From Spirochaetaceae bacterium (GTDB taxonomy: Bacteria > Spirochaetota > Spirochaetia > Treponematales > Treponemataceae), in assembly GCA_031290725.1 (NCBI GenBank), contig JAITMZ010000001.1:1-7519 (forward strand): DNA of 7,519 bases. Direction: 5' to 3'. The notes under the pieces are model-generated. The model searched no databases. It was not told the DNA's origin and saw only the letters and a program-made list of their open reading frames with translations. Both the position numbers and the translations under genes were made by a program. This document shows, piece after piece, positions 1 through 4,989 of the stretch; position 1 is the stretch's first letter; every line of letters starts with the position of its first letter.

Positions 1-303
1 GGCCGTTATATCTGGAATAAAAGGAAGGCTGAGTTAAATATACAGAATCACAACGGCATAAACTTCGAAAATGCCGTAAAGGTTTTTGAAGACCTGTATA
101 ATATTGAGGAATACGATGACGAAAACTCTGTCTATGAAGAACGGTATAACATGACAGGTTTTGTAGGCGATTTTTCATTTTTGGTTACCGTCTCTCTTAC
201 CATGCGAGGCGAGTTTCATCGGATTTTTTTGGCCCGTGAGGCCGATGGTGACGAAATAGGAGCTTACTATGAAAACGTTAGAGCCTGTACTGGTGAAAGA
301 TGA
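1..303 (+). CDS. brnT: BrnT-family toxin (DUF497), 5'-truncated by window edge
   Basis: The frame is open from the first base and gives 100 residues before TGA at 301-303. The N-terminal part has the BrnT signature: a W-N-x-x-K-x-x-x-N start, then HNGINFENAVKVFED, matching the family's K..N...HGI.FEEA..VF.D pattern. The middle has an EERY segment and a glycine, then hydrophobic strands (FSFLVTVSLTM) and the late R-I-F-L-A-R-E-A motif, matching the family's R-I-I-S-A-R-x-A. BrnT proteins are small RelE-like ribonuclease toxins neutralised by a partner encoded just downstream. Family length is about 90-100 residues, so probably only a few N-terminal residues lie outside the window. The following gene overlaps this one by 35 bp, which suggests translational coupling in a toxin-antitoxin operon. 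The promoter lies outside the window. The family call is from motif recognition, not from a search. Confidence 0.8.
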   Translation, partial: GRYIWNKRKAELNIQNHNGINFENAVKVFEDLYNIEEYDDENSVYEERYNMTGFVGDFSFLVTVSLTMRGEFHRIFLAREADGDEIGAYYENVRACTGER

Positions 304-502
304 AATTATCACTACAGCAGGAAGGGTTTTTCGGCCAGGAAACAAAGCTCTCCTTGAGAGTTTGCCTCCCGACATTGTAACGGAAATGGCAAAACGCCGC
401 CTTGCGCAACTGAAAGCCGCAGGTTACGAAGTCGCGGGAGACTGTAGGGGTAATGGCATGATGACTTACCCACTCCCCGCCCGGGAGCCTTCCCAAGCAT
501 AG
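269..502 (+). CDS. putative antitoxin partner of BrnT, not clearly BrnA-like
   Basis: A 77-residue protein whose ATG lies inside the toxin gene. It is preceded by AGGAGC at 258-263 with 5 nt spacing, which supports this start. Location, size and overlap are those of the antitoxin in a brnT operon. The sequence is not the usual BrnA: I do not see the ribbon-helix-helix core with its R-L-D-x-D-x-L/V pattern. What is visible is an N-terminal stretch that could be strands (residues 6-22), an amphipathic helix-like segment ESLPPDIVTEMAKRRLAQLK at about 30-49, a likely strand AAGYEV, and a short C-terminal tail with prolines. It could be an unusual antitoxin, a degenerate BrnA, or an unrelated small protein. 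Function is inferred from context only. Confidence 0.6.
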   Translation: MKTLEPVLVKDEIITTAGRVFRPGNKALLESLPPDIVTEMAKRRLAQLKAAGYEVAGDCRGNGMMTYPLPAREPSQA

Positions 503-540
503 TCCCAGCGACTCACCCGGCAGCCCAGCCCGCCAAAAAA

Positions 541-586
541 CGTCAGACGAAACATCCTCGCCAGACGTTTCCCACGACGTCAGACG
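541..586 (+). repeat. three 9-bp palindromic direct repeats CGTCAGACG
   Basis: CGTCAGACG occurs at 541-549 and 578-586, with a one-base variant CGCCAGACG at 559-567. The repeats start 18 and 19 bp apart. Each perfect copy is an odd palindrome (CGTC-A-GACG). The first and second also form AAACGTC/GACGTTT arms at 538-544 and 564-570. This could be a cluster of protein-binding sites about 90 bp upstream of the promoter at 675, or a weak stem-loop after the toxin-antitoxin pair. No function can be assigned. Confidence 0.45.
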
Positions 587-613
587 ATTTTCACAGCGCC
601 CCTCGCCCGCCGC

Positions 614-631
614 CGAAGCTTCGTTTTTTTT
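614..631 (+). terminator. possible weak intrinsic terminator of the toxin-antitoxin operon
   Basis: The palindrome CGAAGCTTCG at 614-623 is followed directly by eight T residues (624-631). It lies about 110 bp downstream of the antitoxin stop. The hairpin would be very short, so the call rests mainly on the T-tract and position. A similar U-rich run could also simply be part of the AT-rich region upstream of the next promoter. Confidence 0.3.
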
Positions 632-674
632 GCAAAAATTCGGTAAAAATTCTGCTAAATTCTGCTAAAACCGC

Positions 675-704
675 TTGACAAGCGGGGAAATACAGTGATA
701 TAGT
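675..704 (+). promoter_or_regulatory. strong sigma-70-type promoter with extended -10
   Basis: A perfect -35 TTGACA (675-680) is followed after 18 bp by TATAGT (699-704), with TG at 696-697 forming an extended -10. Upstream DNA is AT-rich and carries two copies of a TCTGCTAAA/T element (651-669). Taking -7 as position 704, the expected start site is 711, exactly the A of the ATG of the mini-ORF at 711-839. It resembles the rny promoter at 6131-6160 in architecture (TTGACA, N18, TGATATA). Confidence 0.75.
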
Positions 705-710
705 TTACCC

Positions 711-839
711 ATGCGTAATGTCGGTATTCTATTGCCAGTCTTTATTTCCGCACGCCGCAGCGTGGGCGCGCTGCTTCCTGGGATTGGGACGTACGCATTG
801 ACAAAAAACAGCCCATTAGCCCCCCCCCCCCCCCGATAA
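711..839 (+). CDS. possible leaderless 42-residue ORF ending in a poly-C tract
   Basis: An ATG-started frame of 42 codons begins at the predicted transcription start of the 675-704 promoter, so any translation would be leaderless; there is no Shine-Dalgarno sequence. It starts MRNVGILLPVFISARRSVGA, continues with LLPGIGTYALTKNS, then an alanine and four prolines from the C run, and stops at TAA 837-839. The hydrophobic N-terminus could be a membrane segment. I do not recognise the protein. There is a weak resemblance to the LLP...GIGT region of 4-alpha-glucanotransferase N-termini, not enough for a call. One C fewer or more in the tract would extend the frame greatly. It could be a real small gene, a gene fragment, or chance coding in a repeat. 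Confidence 0.3.
   Translation: MRNVGILLPVFISARRSVGALLPGIGTYALTKNSPLAPPPPR
820..834 (+). repeat. 15-bp poly-C homopolymer, candidate phase-variation tract
   Basis: Fifteen consecutive C residues lie inside the 711-839 frame. Tracts of this length are prone to slipped-strand mispairing, and homopolymeric G/C tracts are known phase-variation switches, including in treponemes. With 15 C the frame ends at 837-839. With one more C it would run to TAG at 1100-1102, and with one fewer to TAG at 1231-1233. A sequencing or assembly length error is also possible. Confidence 0.8.
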
Positions 840-1233
840 GTCATTTTTTTCGTCTAACTTCTTATTCTACATATACTTTTCACCCCGTGCCCTCCGCAAA
901 CAGGCGCGTGGATACTCCCCGGGCAGGGGCGGGTATTTCGCCCTTGAAAACAGGGGGGTTACTCCTACCGGTAAACCCTGCACCCTCAAAAACGCCTCTT
1001 TTTTTGTCTCCCCCTGGGGCAGCCCGGATACCGGTATGGTTCACCCTGAAGTCTTTTCACGCCGAACTGGAGCCGGATTGGGTCAGGCTGTCGACAGGAT
1101 AGGTCAGGCTGTCGACAGAATGGGCCAGGCTGTCGACAGAACGGGGCAAACTGTCGACAGGATGGGCCAGGCTGTCGGCAACATACTTTGCGCTCTATCC
1201 CGGACAGTTTGTTCGGGAAGCAACACTATATAG
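835..1233 (+). other. gene-poor stretch with two long open frames, coding status doubtful
   Basis: Two plus-strand frames stay open from the poly-C tract. One runs to TAG 1100-1102 (internal GTG at 887). The other runs to TAG 1231-1233 (first ATG at 1036) and translates the 21-bp repeats as GQAVDRx heptads. Neither has a convincing ribosome binding site or a recognisable domain, and the first 240 bp are proline- and serine-rich in translation, like non-coding GC-rich DNA. A stem-loop is possible at 951-980 (CAGGG/CCCTG with GTTAC/GTAA inside). TATACT at 873-878 is a possible -10 without a good -35. The best reading is a leader or intergenic region for the gene at 1246. Confidence 0.35.
1081..1185 (+). 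repeat. five 21-bp tandem repeats, each centred on a CTGTCGACAG palindrome
   Basis: Units start at 1081, 1102, 1123, 1144 and 1165 with consensus G-G-Y-C-A-G-G-CTGTCGACAG-R-A-T/C-R. The 10-bp core CTGTCGACAG is a perfect palindrome in units 1-4 (1088-1097, 1109-1118, 1130-1139, 1151-1160) and degenerates to CTGTCGGCAA in unit 5 (1172-1181). The 21-bp period equals two turns of B-DNA, so the palindromes face the same side of the helix. The array ends 50 bp before the ribosome binding site of the 1246 gene. It may be an operator array, or a heptad-coding repeat (GQAVDRM) if the frame ending at 1233 is translated. Confidence 0.85.
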
Positions 1234-1245
1234 CAGGAGGAAGAG

Positions 1246-1974
1246 ATGAGCAATAATACTGACTGGATGCCCGGTATCCGGGCGGAAGTATTGGCCCTGG
1301 CCGTGCGCTGGGACGGGGTGTTGGCCGCGAAACCCGATGGGGTCAAGACCAACGCGGAGGCCTGGGGTATCCCCGATGCCGAGGTAACGGGGCTGCATAC
1401 CCTGATTGAGGGGGCGGCGGAGCTTCTCACTACGGTTGAGGGGCCGGGCGCCACCGCGACCCTTCGGGAGAAATGCCGTGAGGCCTTTGAAGCGCTGGAA
1501 AAAGCAATGCGCGCGCTGTATTGGTATTTTTCCAATCCCAAATTCCTGGACGCCGACCGGGTGCTGCTGGGACTGCATCTCCACGACCGGACCCCCACGC
1601 CGGTGCCCGTGCCGGTGACCCAGTGTACCGGGGAGGCAATTACGGCGGGGCTGCACCTGGTGGAAACAATCCTGGGCGCCTACGTCAACGCCCTGTCGGG
1701 GGACGAGCGGGCCCGTTACGGGGTGCGCATCTACTACGGTATCATGCCCCAGGGCGGGGCCAGCGTGGAGGAGGCGGCGGGGCCCAAGCATTACCTGATG
1801 AAGCCCCCGACGACCGGCGAGGAGCTGCCCAACTCGGTGTTCACCCGGAAGCACAAGCATCTGTTCGACTTTGAAGGGGAGAGCGCCAAGACCGCCTACT
1901 TCTGCCTGCGCTTCGAGAACCCCTCCGGCGGCAGCGGCCCCTTCGGCCCGATTTTCAGCGCGGTGATTACCTGA
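1246..1974 (+). CDS. conserved hypothetical protein with C-terminal Fn3-like segment
   Basis: A 242-residue protein with a strong ribosome binding site, AGGAGG at 1235-1240, 5 nt before the ATG. There is no signal peptide or membrane segment, so it is probably cytoplasmic unless exported otherwise. Residues 1-112 look all-helical (a WGIPDAEV turn, then long helices around 47-62 and 72-95). A proline-rich linker, HDRTPTPVPVPVT, spans 113-125. Residues 130-242 look like a beta-sandwich ending in KTAYFCLRFEN, then G..GPFGPIFSAVIT, a fibronectin type III-like finish. From memory this architecture, with the linker and the YFCLRWEN...GPW..I.SAIIP ending, is a recurrent uncharacterised family in Bacteroidetes and treponemes. 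Its function is unknown to me. The palindromic array upstream may control it. No clear terminator follows; an inverted repeat lies downstream. Confidence 0.85.
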   Translation: MSNNTDWMPGIRAEVLALAVRWDGVLAAKPDGVKTNAEAWGIPDAEVTGLHTLIEGAAELLTTVEGPGATATLREKCREAFEALEKAMRALYWYFSNPKFLDADRVLLGLHLHDRTPTPVPVPVTQCTGEAITAGLHLVETILGAYVNALSGDERARYGVRIYYGIMPQGGASVEEAAGPKHYLMKPPTTGEELPNSVFTRKHKHLFDFEGESAKTAYFCLRFENPSGGSGPFGPIFSAVIT

Positions 1975-1984
1975 GGCGTAATAC

Positions 1985-2094
1985 TAGAGGAATAGATGTA
2001 TAAAGAAGAGAGAATAGAGTTAGGAGTTGGAGTTTGGGATAAGGCTTGTGTCTTCCTAATCTCTAATCTCTATTCTCTAATCTCTATTCCTCTA
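1985..2094. repeat. long imperfect inverted repeat, MITE-like or hairpin element
   Basis: A perfect 12-bp outer pair, TAGAGGAATAGA (1985-1996) and TCTATTCCTCTA (2083-2094), encloses two further pairs: GAGAATAG (2010-2017) with CTATTCTC (2070-2077), and TTAGGA (2020-2025) with TCCTAA (2054-2059). The purine-rich left arm and pyrimidine-rich right arm are made of diverged 7-bp units. There is no T-tract or ORF, so it is neither a typical terminator nor a coding element. It may be a small non-autonomous repeat, or a transcript-end hairpin behind the 1246 gene. Confidence 0.6.
2056..2090 (+). repeat. five 7-bp tandem units CTAWTCT
   Basis: Consecutive heptamers CTAATCT, CTAATCT, CTATTCT, CTAATCT and CTATTCC run from 2056 to 2090. 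The left arm of the surrounding inverted repeat holds complementary units AGAATAG and AGTTAGG at 2011-2024, so the same unit appears in both orientations. Such a run can expand or contract by slippage. Confidence 0.75.
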
Positions 2095-2112
2095 TTATCT
2101 GATTAGTGGCTT

Positions 2113-2185
2113 TAAGCCCCCGCCACCAAACTTTGGTGTAGGAGCCAGCCGTGAGTTTCACGGTTACGGTTTGGGGCGGGGCTTA
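2113..2185 (+). promoter_or_regulatory. candidate structured RNA leader (three-way junction) of the lipoprotein gene
   Basis: Three nested helices can be drawn. P1 pairs TAAGCCCC (2113-2120) and GCC (2122-2124) with GGC (2175-2177) and GGGGCTTA (2178-2185), leaving C2121 bulged. P2 is a hairpin with CACCA (2124-2128) and TGGTG (2134-2138), sharing C2124 with P1 as an alternative. P3 pairs AGCCGTGA (2147-2154) with TCACGGTT (2158-2165) over a GTT loop, with one G-T wobble. Junction strands are TAGGAGCC (2139-2146) and the segment from 2166. It ends 19 bp before the SD of the 2216 gene. It matches no riboswitch class I know. It could be a cis-regulatory RNA, a small RNA, or a palindromic DNA repeat. 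Structure is seen; function is inferred. Confidence 0.5.
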
Positions 2186-2215
2186 CAGTATACATGAAAT
2201 CCCTGGAGGTTTCAA

Positions 2216-3451
2216 ATGAAAAAAAACAGTTTGTTTGCGGGAATGTTGGCGGTGACGCTGGCGTTTGGATTGATGGCGGCCGGGTGCAAAAGCGACGACC
2301 CGGGGCCCTCGGCGGCGGAGCAAGCGGCCGGTTTGGCGACCGGTTTGGGTACCGGCGCGGCAGTTGATGAAACTGACCTCACCAAAGTGAACGTAACCGG
2401 CGAAATTGAGATAACGGGCACGGTTACCGTGGGCGCAGGGGTGACGCTGGCGCTTTCCAGCGACGCAGAGCTGGCCGGAGACGGCAAGATTGTGCTGGCG
2501 GGCGACCTCGTTGACAGCAGGACGGGAACGAGCGGCTACTTTGGCGCTGTGGCGGGGGATACGTTCACCATCGAGGTAAGAGCCGGAGCCACCCTTACTA
2601 CCAAAGACAGCTCCGCAGACCGGCCGCTCTTTGGCGCGCCCAGTGATGAGGAGGAGAATACTACCCCCTACTTCCAGTTGGAGGGCAATGACAAGGTTGA
2701 ACTGGTTGGTAACGGCGAATCTGTAACGATTAAGATAGCGGCAGGAACGGTTGACCTTAACCGGCCCCAAGCGGACAAGTCCTGGACTGCTAGCGAAGAT
2801 CTGCCTCTCGAAATCGCTGCTGGCGCGACCCTGGTCGTGAAGGCCGGCAACCTGAACATTGACAACGACGCCCTCAAGGTGAACGGCACGCTGGAGATAA
2901 GCGGCGGCACCCACCTTGCGCGCCCGGCGGCTCTGTTCACCAACGGCAGCACCGGAAAGATCAAGGTGTACCATGGTGGCAGCATTGTCCGGCTCTACGG
3001 CACCACCGGCGGCAACACGAGAGCTTCGCTGGTGGCCGGTGGCCCATGGGCGACTGCTGATGACGATAAAAACGCCAGCTACTTTGTGTGGGGTGATACC
3101 GCCACATCGGGCACGGATTTCATCACGTTTGACCTGGGCACCAACAAGGATATCACCATCTCGGACGGCTCCAAAATCAAGCTGCATAAGCCCGCAGATG
3201 CCGGTTCCACCGCCAGCTGGCTTAGCCCGCTTGAGTTCAATAGTGCGCTTACCGGGCTTGCTCCCACAACCGGCAAATACGTGTTTAAGAGCCTCACCGT
3301 TACCAGCGGTGTGCTTGTGGGTGATGGCACCACTCCGACACTCAAGATCGGCACCGGCGGTTCTGTTACCAGCTTGATCACAAATGCAGCGGCGGTTACC
3401 GCAACTGGCACCTACACCTGGTCGAGTACTTGGAGTAGGACGGGAGACTAA
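2216..3451 (+). CDS. surface lipoprotein with beta-solenoid-like repeats
   Basis: A 411-residue protein with GGAGGT at 2205-2210, 5 nt before the ATG. Residues 1-23 form a lipoprotein signal peptide (MKKN, hydrophobic core, then LMAAG) with the acylated Cys at 24. The -3 residue is Ala, the relaxed lipobox typical of spirochaetes. Residues 25-50 are a flexible tether rich in Ala and Gly. From about 55 to 400 the chain is a run of short beta-strands separated by glycine turns (e.g. TGTVTVGAGVTLALSSDAEL at 68-87, later LEIAAGATLVVKAGNLNID), like right-handed parallel beta-helix proteins. There is no catalytic motif I recognise. A role as an outer-surface adhesin or carbohydrate-contacting protein is inferred from fold alone. 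The gene stands alone between a structured leader and tandem terminator hairpins, so it is probably monocistronic. Confidence 0.85.
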   Translation: MKKNSLFAGMLAVTLAFGLMAAGCKSDDPGPSAAEQAAGLATGLGTGAAVDETDLTKVNVTGEIEITGTVTVGAGVTLALSSDAELAGDGKIVLAGDLVDSRTGTSGYFGAVAGDTFTIEVRAGATLTTKDSSADRPLFGAPSDEEENTTPYFQLEGNDKVELVGNGESVTIKIAAGTVDLNRPQADKSWTASEDLPLEIAAGATLVVKAGNLNIDNDALKVNGTLEISGGTHLARPAALFTNGSTGKIKVYHGGSIVRLYGTTGGNTRASLVAGGPWATADDDKNASYFVWGDTATSGTDFITFDLGTNKDITISDGSKIKLHKPADAGSTASWLSPLEFNSALTGLAPTTGKYVFKSLTVTSGVLVGDGTTPTLKIGTGGSVTSLITNAAAVTATGTYTWSSTWSRTGD

Positions 3452-3460
3452 AGCGTTTTC

Positions 3461-3538
3461 GTGCAGCCGGCGCGCTCCATGCCGGCGCACCAGGGCCGCC
3501 TCTTGGCAGCGCACACGCTGCGGGGGGGCGGCTTTTTT
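3461..3538 (+). terminator. tandem hairpins with intrinsic terminator after the lipoprotein gene
   Basis: The first hairpin pairs GTGC (3461-3464) and GCCGGC (3466-3471) with GCCGGC (3481-3486) and GCAC (3487-3490), with one bulged A. The second is a strong terminator: outer GCCGCC (3495-3500) with GGCGGC (3527-3532), inner GCAGCG (3506-3511) with CGCTGC (3516-3521) over a CACA loop, followed by six T (3533-3538). It begins 10 bp after the lipoprotein stop codon. Confidence 0.85.
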
Positions 3539-3578
3539 GTGGGCGGGGAGGCGAAGATGCCAGCCAAAGAGTTTGCGG

Positions 3579-3674
3579 CAGCCGCAGGGGCATGTTCGGG
3601 TTTATCGTGCCCTGGTGCTCAATGGGGACGACGATTTTGCCGCCGATGGAGAAGGAAAGGCCGTTAATCGGCAT
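3579..3674 (-). pseudogene. relic of a PD-(D/E)XK nuclease / Rpn (YhgA-like) transposase gene
   Basis: Read on the minus strand, 3674 to 3579 gives 32 codons: MPINGLSFSIGGK, then IVVPIEHQGTINPNMPLRL. This matches the core of the Rpn/YhgA-like PD-(D/E)XK families, whose conserved stretch reads roughly VVLIEHQSTINPNMPLRLL and includes the catalytic E-x-Q (here E-H-Q). The family likeness stops abruptly after LRL, where the expected LxYIARxYE is replaced by unrelated PQTLWLAS. There is likewise no recognisable family sequence N-terminal of the fragment. Full-length members run to about 250-300 residues, so this is a small internal fragment left after deletion or recombination. No start or ribosome binding site is associated. 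The plus-strand frames here are shadows. Confidence 0.6.
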
Positions 3675-3704
3675 TGCCGAAGAGGAGCGAGAAAACGCTG
3701 GCCC

Positions 3705-3741
3705 GGAACACTTCAAAAAACTGAAGTTTTTAGAAATGCCC
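3705..3741. repeat. 37-bp dispersed palindromic repeat, copy 1
   Basis: It matches copy 2 at 5996-6032 in 34 of 37 positions. The core AAAAACT-GA-AGTTTTT (3716-3731) is self-complementary, and on either strand it gives a stem followed by or containing a T run, so it could act as a bidirectional terminator. The repeat overlaps the 3' end of the minus-strand gene: its GGGCATTTCTAA segment supplies that gene's last codons (Gly-His-Phe) and its TAA stop at 3732-3730. Confidence 0.8.
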
Positions 3742-4983
3742 TTCATTGTGGGGCTTATAAAATCCCAGCACCGCCGCGATGGGCAGGACCAGCGCCTGGG
3801 TTACCTGGTTTTGCTGGTAAAACCCCGGCAGCAATTTTACCGTCACGGCGGCCAGTCCCGCGATAAACACGTACCTCCAAAGCCGGCGAAGGTACACCTG
3901 GGCGCGCCGGTTTTGCCGGGCGGCCAAGATACCCAGGGGGATCGCGGCCAGGAGCAGGGGGTTCACGAACCATACGTTGGTGTTGTTCCAGGTATAGTCG
4001 TGGTCGGTGAAGAAGGTGAGGAAGAACAAAAGGGATCCGGTCAAGCCCAAGAACAATCCCAGGGCGCTCTGGCCCAGCCCCCAAAAAACCCGGGAGCAGG
4101 CCGGGTGGCGCCGCTGGAAGACCCCCGTACCGGCGGCTGCAAACAGCGCGGCCATGACCAAACCCGCCAGTAATTCCCGGGGCCATTGTTTTCGGGGCAC
4201 CGCCAGCACCCCCGGCCGGCCCACGGCGCTGTTCACCACCTCCACTGCGCTCACCAGGGAGCGCGGAGCGTCCCCGGCGGCGGTGTAGGAAAAATCGCGG
4301 ATCCGATCTCCGACTTCCGAGGGCAGAAACATTTCCTGCCACACCGTGAGGGGCACGTCGACGTTTTGCCCCATCCAGAAGTTCAGCGCCCAGTCAAAGA
4401 AAGGGGAGAACCAGGTGTGGCGCCGCACATGCTGCCGGAAGGTATACCGCCCCGGTTCCTGTTCAAAGGCCCCGCGAAACTGCCCGTCGGTCCCCAGGTC
4501 AATCAGGTCGCGGATGCGGGTGGCGCAGTTGTCCCGAAAATTATGGTACAGATACACGCGGTTTTCCGGCCGCACGTTGTTTTCCACGAAACGCCGCACC
4601 GCCTCCTTGTGGCCGCTGTCCAGGTTCAGGGTGTATACCGTGACATCCCGGTTTTCAGCGATGTACCCCGCCATGTTCCGGCCGGCGGGAGACACGATGC
4701 ACAGGTAGTACAGCCGCCCGAAGGCGAAGTTGACAAAAAAGTTATCCGTGTCGAAAGAGAATACCCCGTAGTCGTAGAGCCGGGACTGTCCCGTGGCGGC
4801 GTCCTCGATGATCAGGCTGATGTGACCCCACCACAGGTACAGCGCATTCCCCGGGCCGATTACCGCGATCTTCAAGGTCAAATCATCGCCCCGGTCGGCA
4901 GCGGGGGCGGGCTCACCAGCCAGGGGCGGCAGGAGAAGCAGGAGAAGCAGGCAAGGTAACAGGGGCGGTATCATCCGTTTCAT
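3730..4983 (-). CDS. DUF4105 (Lnb N-terminal-type) protein with five predicted membrane helices
   Basis: A 417-residue protein. Residues 1-29 are a signal peptide or signal anchor (MKRM, poly-Leu core, LAGEPAPAA). Residues 35-230 are the DUF4105/Lnb_N domain: WWGHISL at 51-57 with His54, LYDYGVFSFDTDNFF at 69-83, the FGRLYY strand, AENRDV, and HNFRDNCATRIRDL at 147-160 with Cys153. The conserved His and Cys suggest a permuted papain-like active site, as proposed for related folds; activity is inferred. The domain should face the periplasm. The C-terminal half has about five membrane helices (near 270-288, 305-325, 338-354, 370-388, 396-410). The frame is open for 63 codons upstream, but the start at 4983 fits the signal peptide and the predicted transcription start. 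There is no Shine-Dalgarno, so it may be leaderless. The stop codon lies inside a dispersed palindromic repeat. Confidence 0.88.
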   Translation of the reverse strand: MKRMIPPLLPCLLLLLLLPPLAGEPAPAADRGDDLTLKIAVIGPGNALYLWWGHISLIIEDAATGQSRLYDYGVFSFDTDNFFVNFAFGRLYYLCIVSPAGRNMAGYIAENRDVTVYTLNLDSGHKEAVRRFVENNVRPENRVYLYHNFRDNCATRIRDLIDLGTDGQFRGAFEQEPGRYTFRQHVRRHTWFSPFFDWALNFWMGQNVDVPLTVWQEMFLPSEVGDRIRDFSYTAAGDAPRSLVSAVEVVNSAVGRPGVLAVPRKQWPRELLAGLVMAALFAAAGTGVFQRRHPACSRVFWGLGQSALGLFLGLTGSLLFFLTFFTDHDYTWNNTNVWFVNPLLLAAIPLGILAARQNRRAQVYLRRLWRYVFIAGLAAVTVKLLPGFYQQNQVTQALVLPIAAVLGFYKPHNEGHF

Positions 4984-4989
4984 GGGGCT

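Noticed and set aside
711..839. Remnant of a 4-alpha-glucanotransferase (malQ) gene
   Set aside because: Only a short LLP...GIGT likeness exists, and the bases around it do not extend the match in any frame.
1081..1185. CRISPR array
   Set aside because: The repeats are contiguous 21-bp units with no unique spacers between them.
1104..1860. Long minus-strand frames (164 and 221 residues) opposite the 1246 gene
   Set aside because: They are antisense to a gene with a strong ribosome binding site and recognisable architecture; their translations are Arg/Gly/Pro-rich and show no domain.
2113..2185. Known riboswitch or hammerhead ribozyme
   Set aside because: The hammerhead core CTGATGA is absent, and the conserved bases of purine, TPP, cobalamin and c-di-GMP classes are not seen, so only an unclassified structure is reported.
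2183..3514. 443-residue minus-strand frame opposite the lipoprotein gene
   Set aside because: The plus strand encodes a lipoprotein with signal peptide, ribosome binding site and terminator; the antisense frame is open only because of GC-rich codon use and has no credible start region.
3592..4173. Plus-strand 193-residue frame across the spacer and the DUF4105 3' end
   Set aside because: Its first part is antisense to the nuclease relic and the rest is antisense to the DUF4105 gene; there is no ribosome binding site.
4186..4959. 257-residue plus-strand frame
   Set aside because: It is fully antisense to the DUF4105 domain, whose conserved His and Cys motifs are clear.
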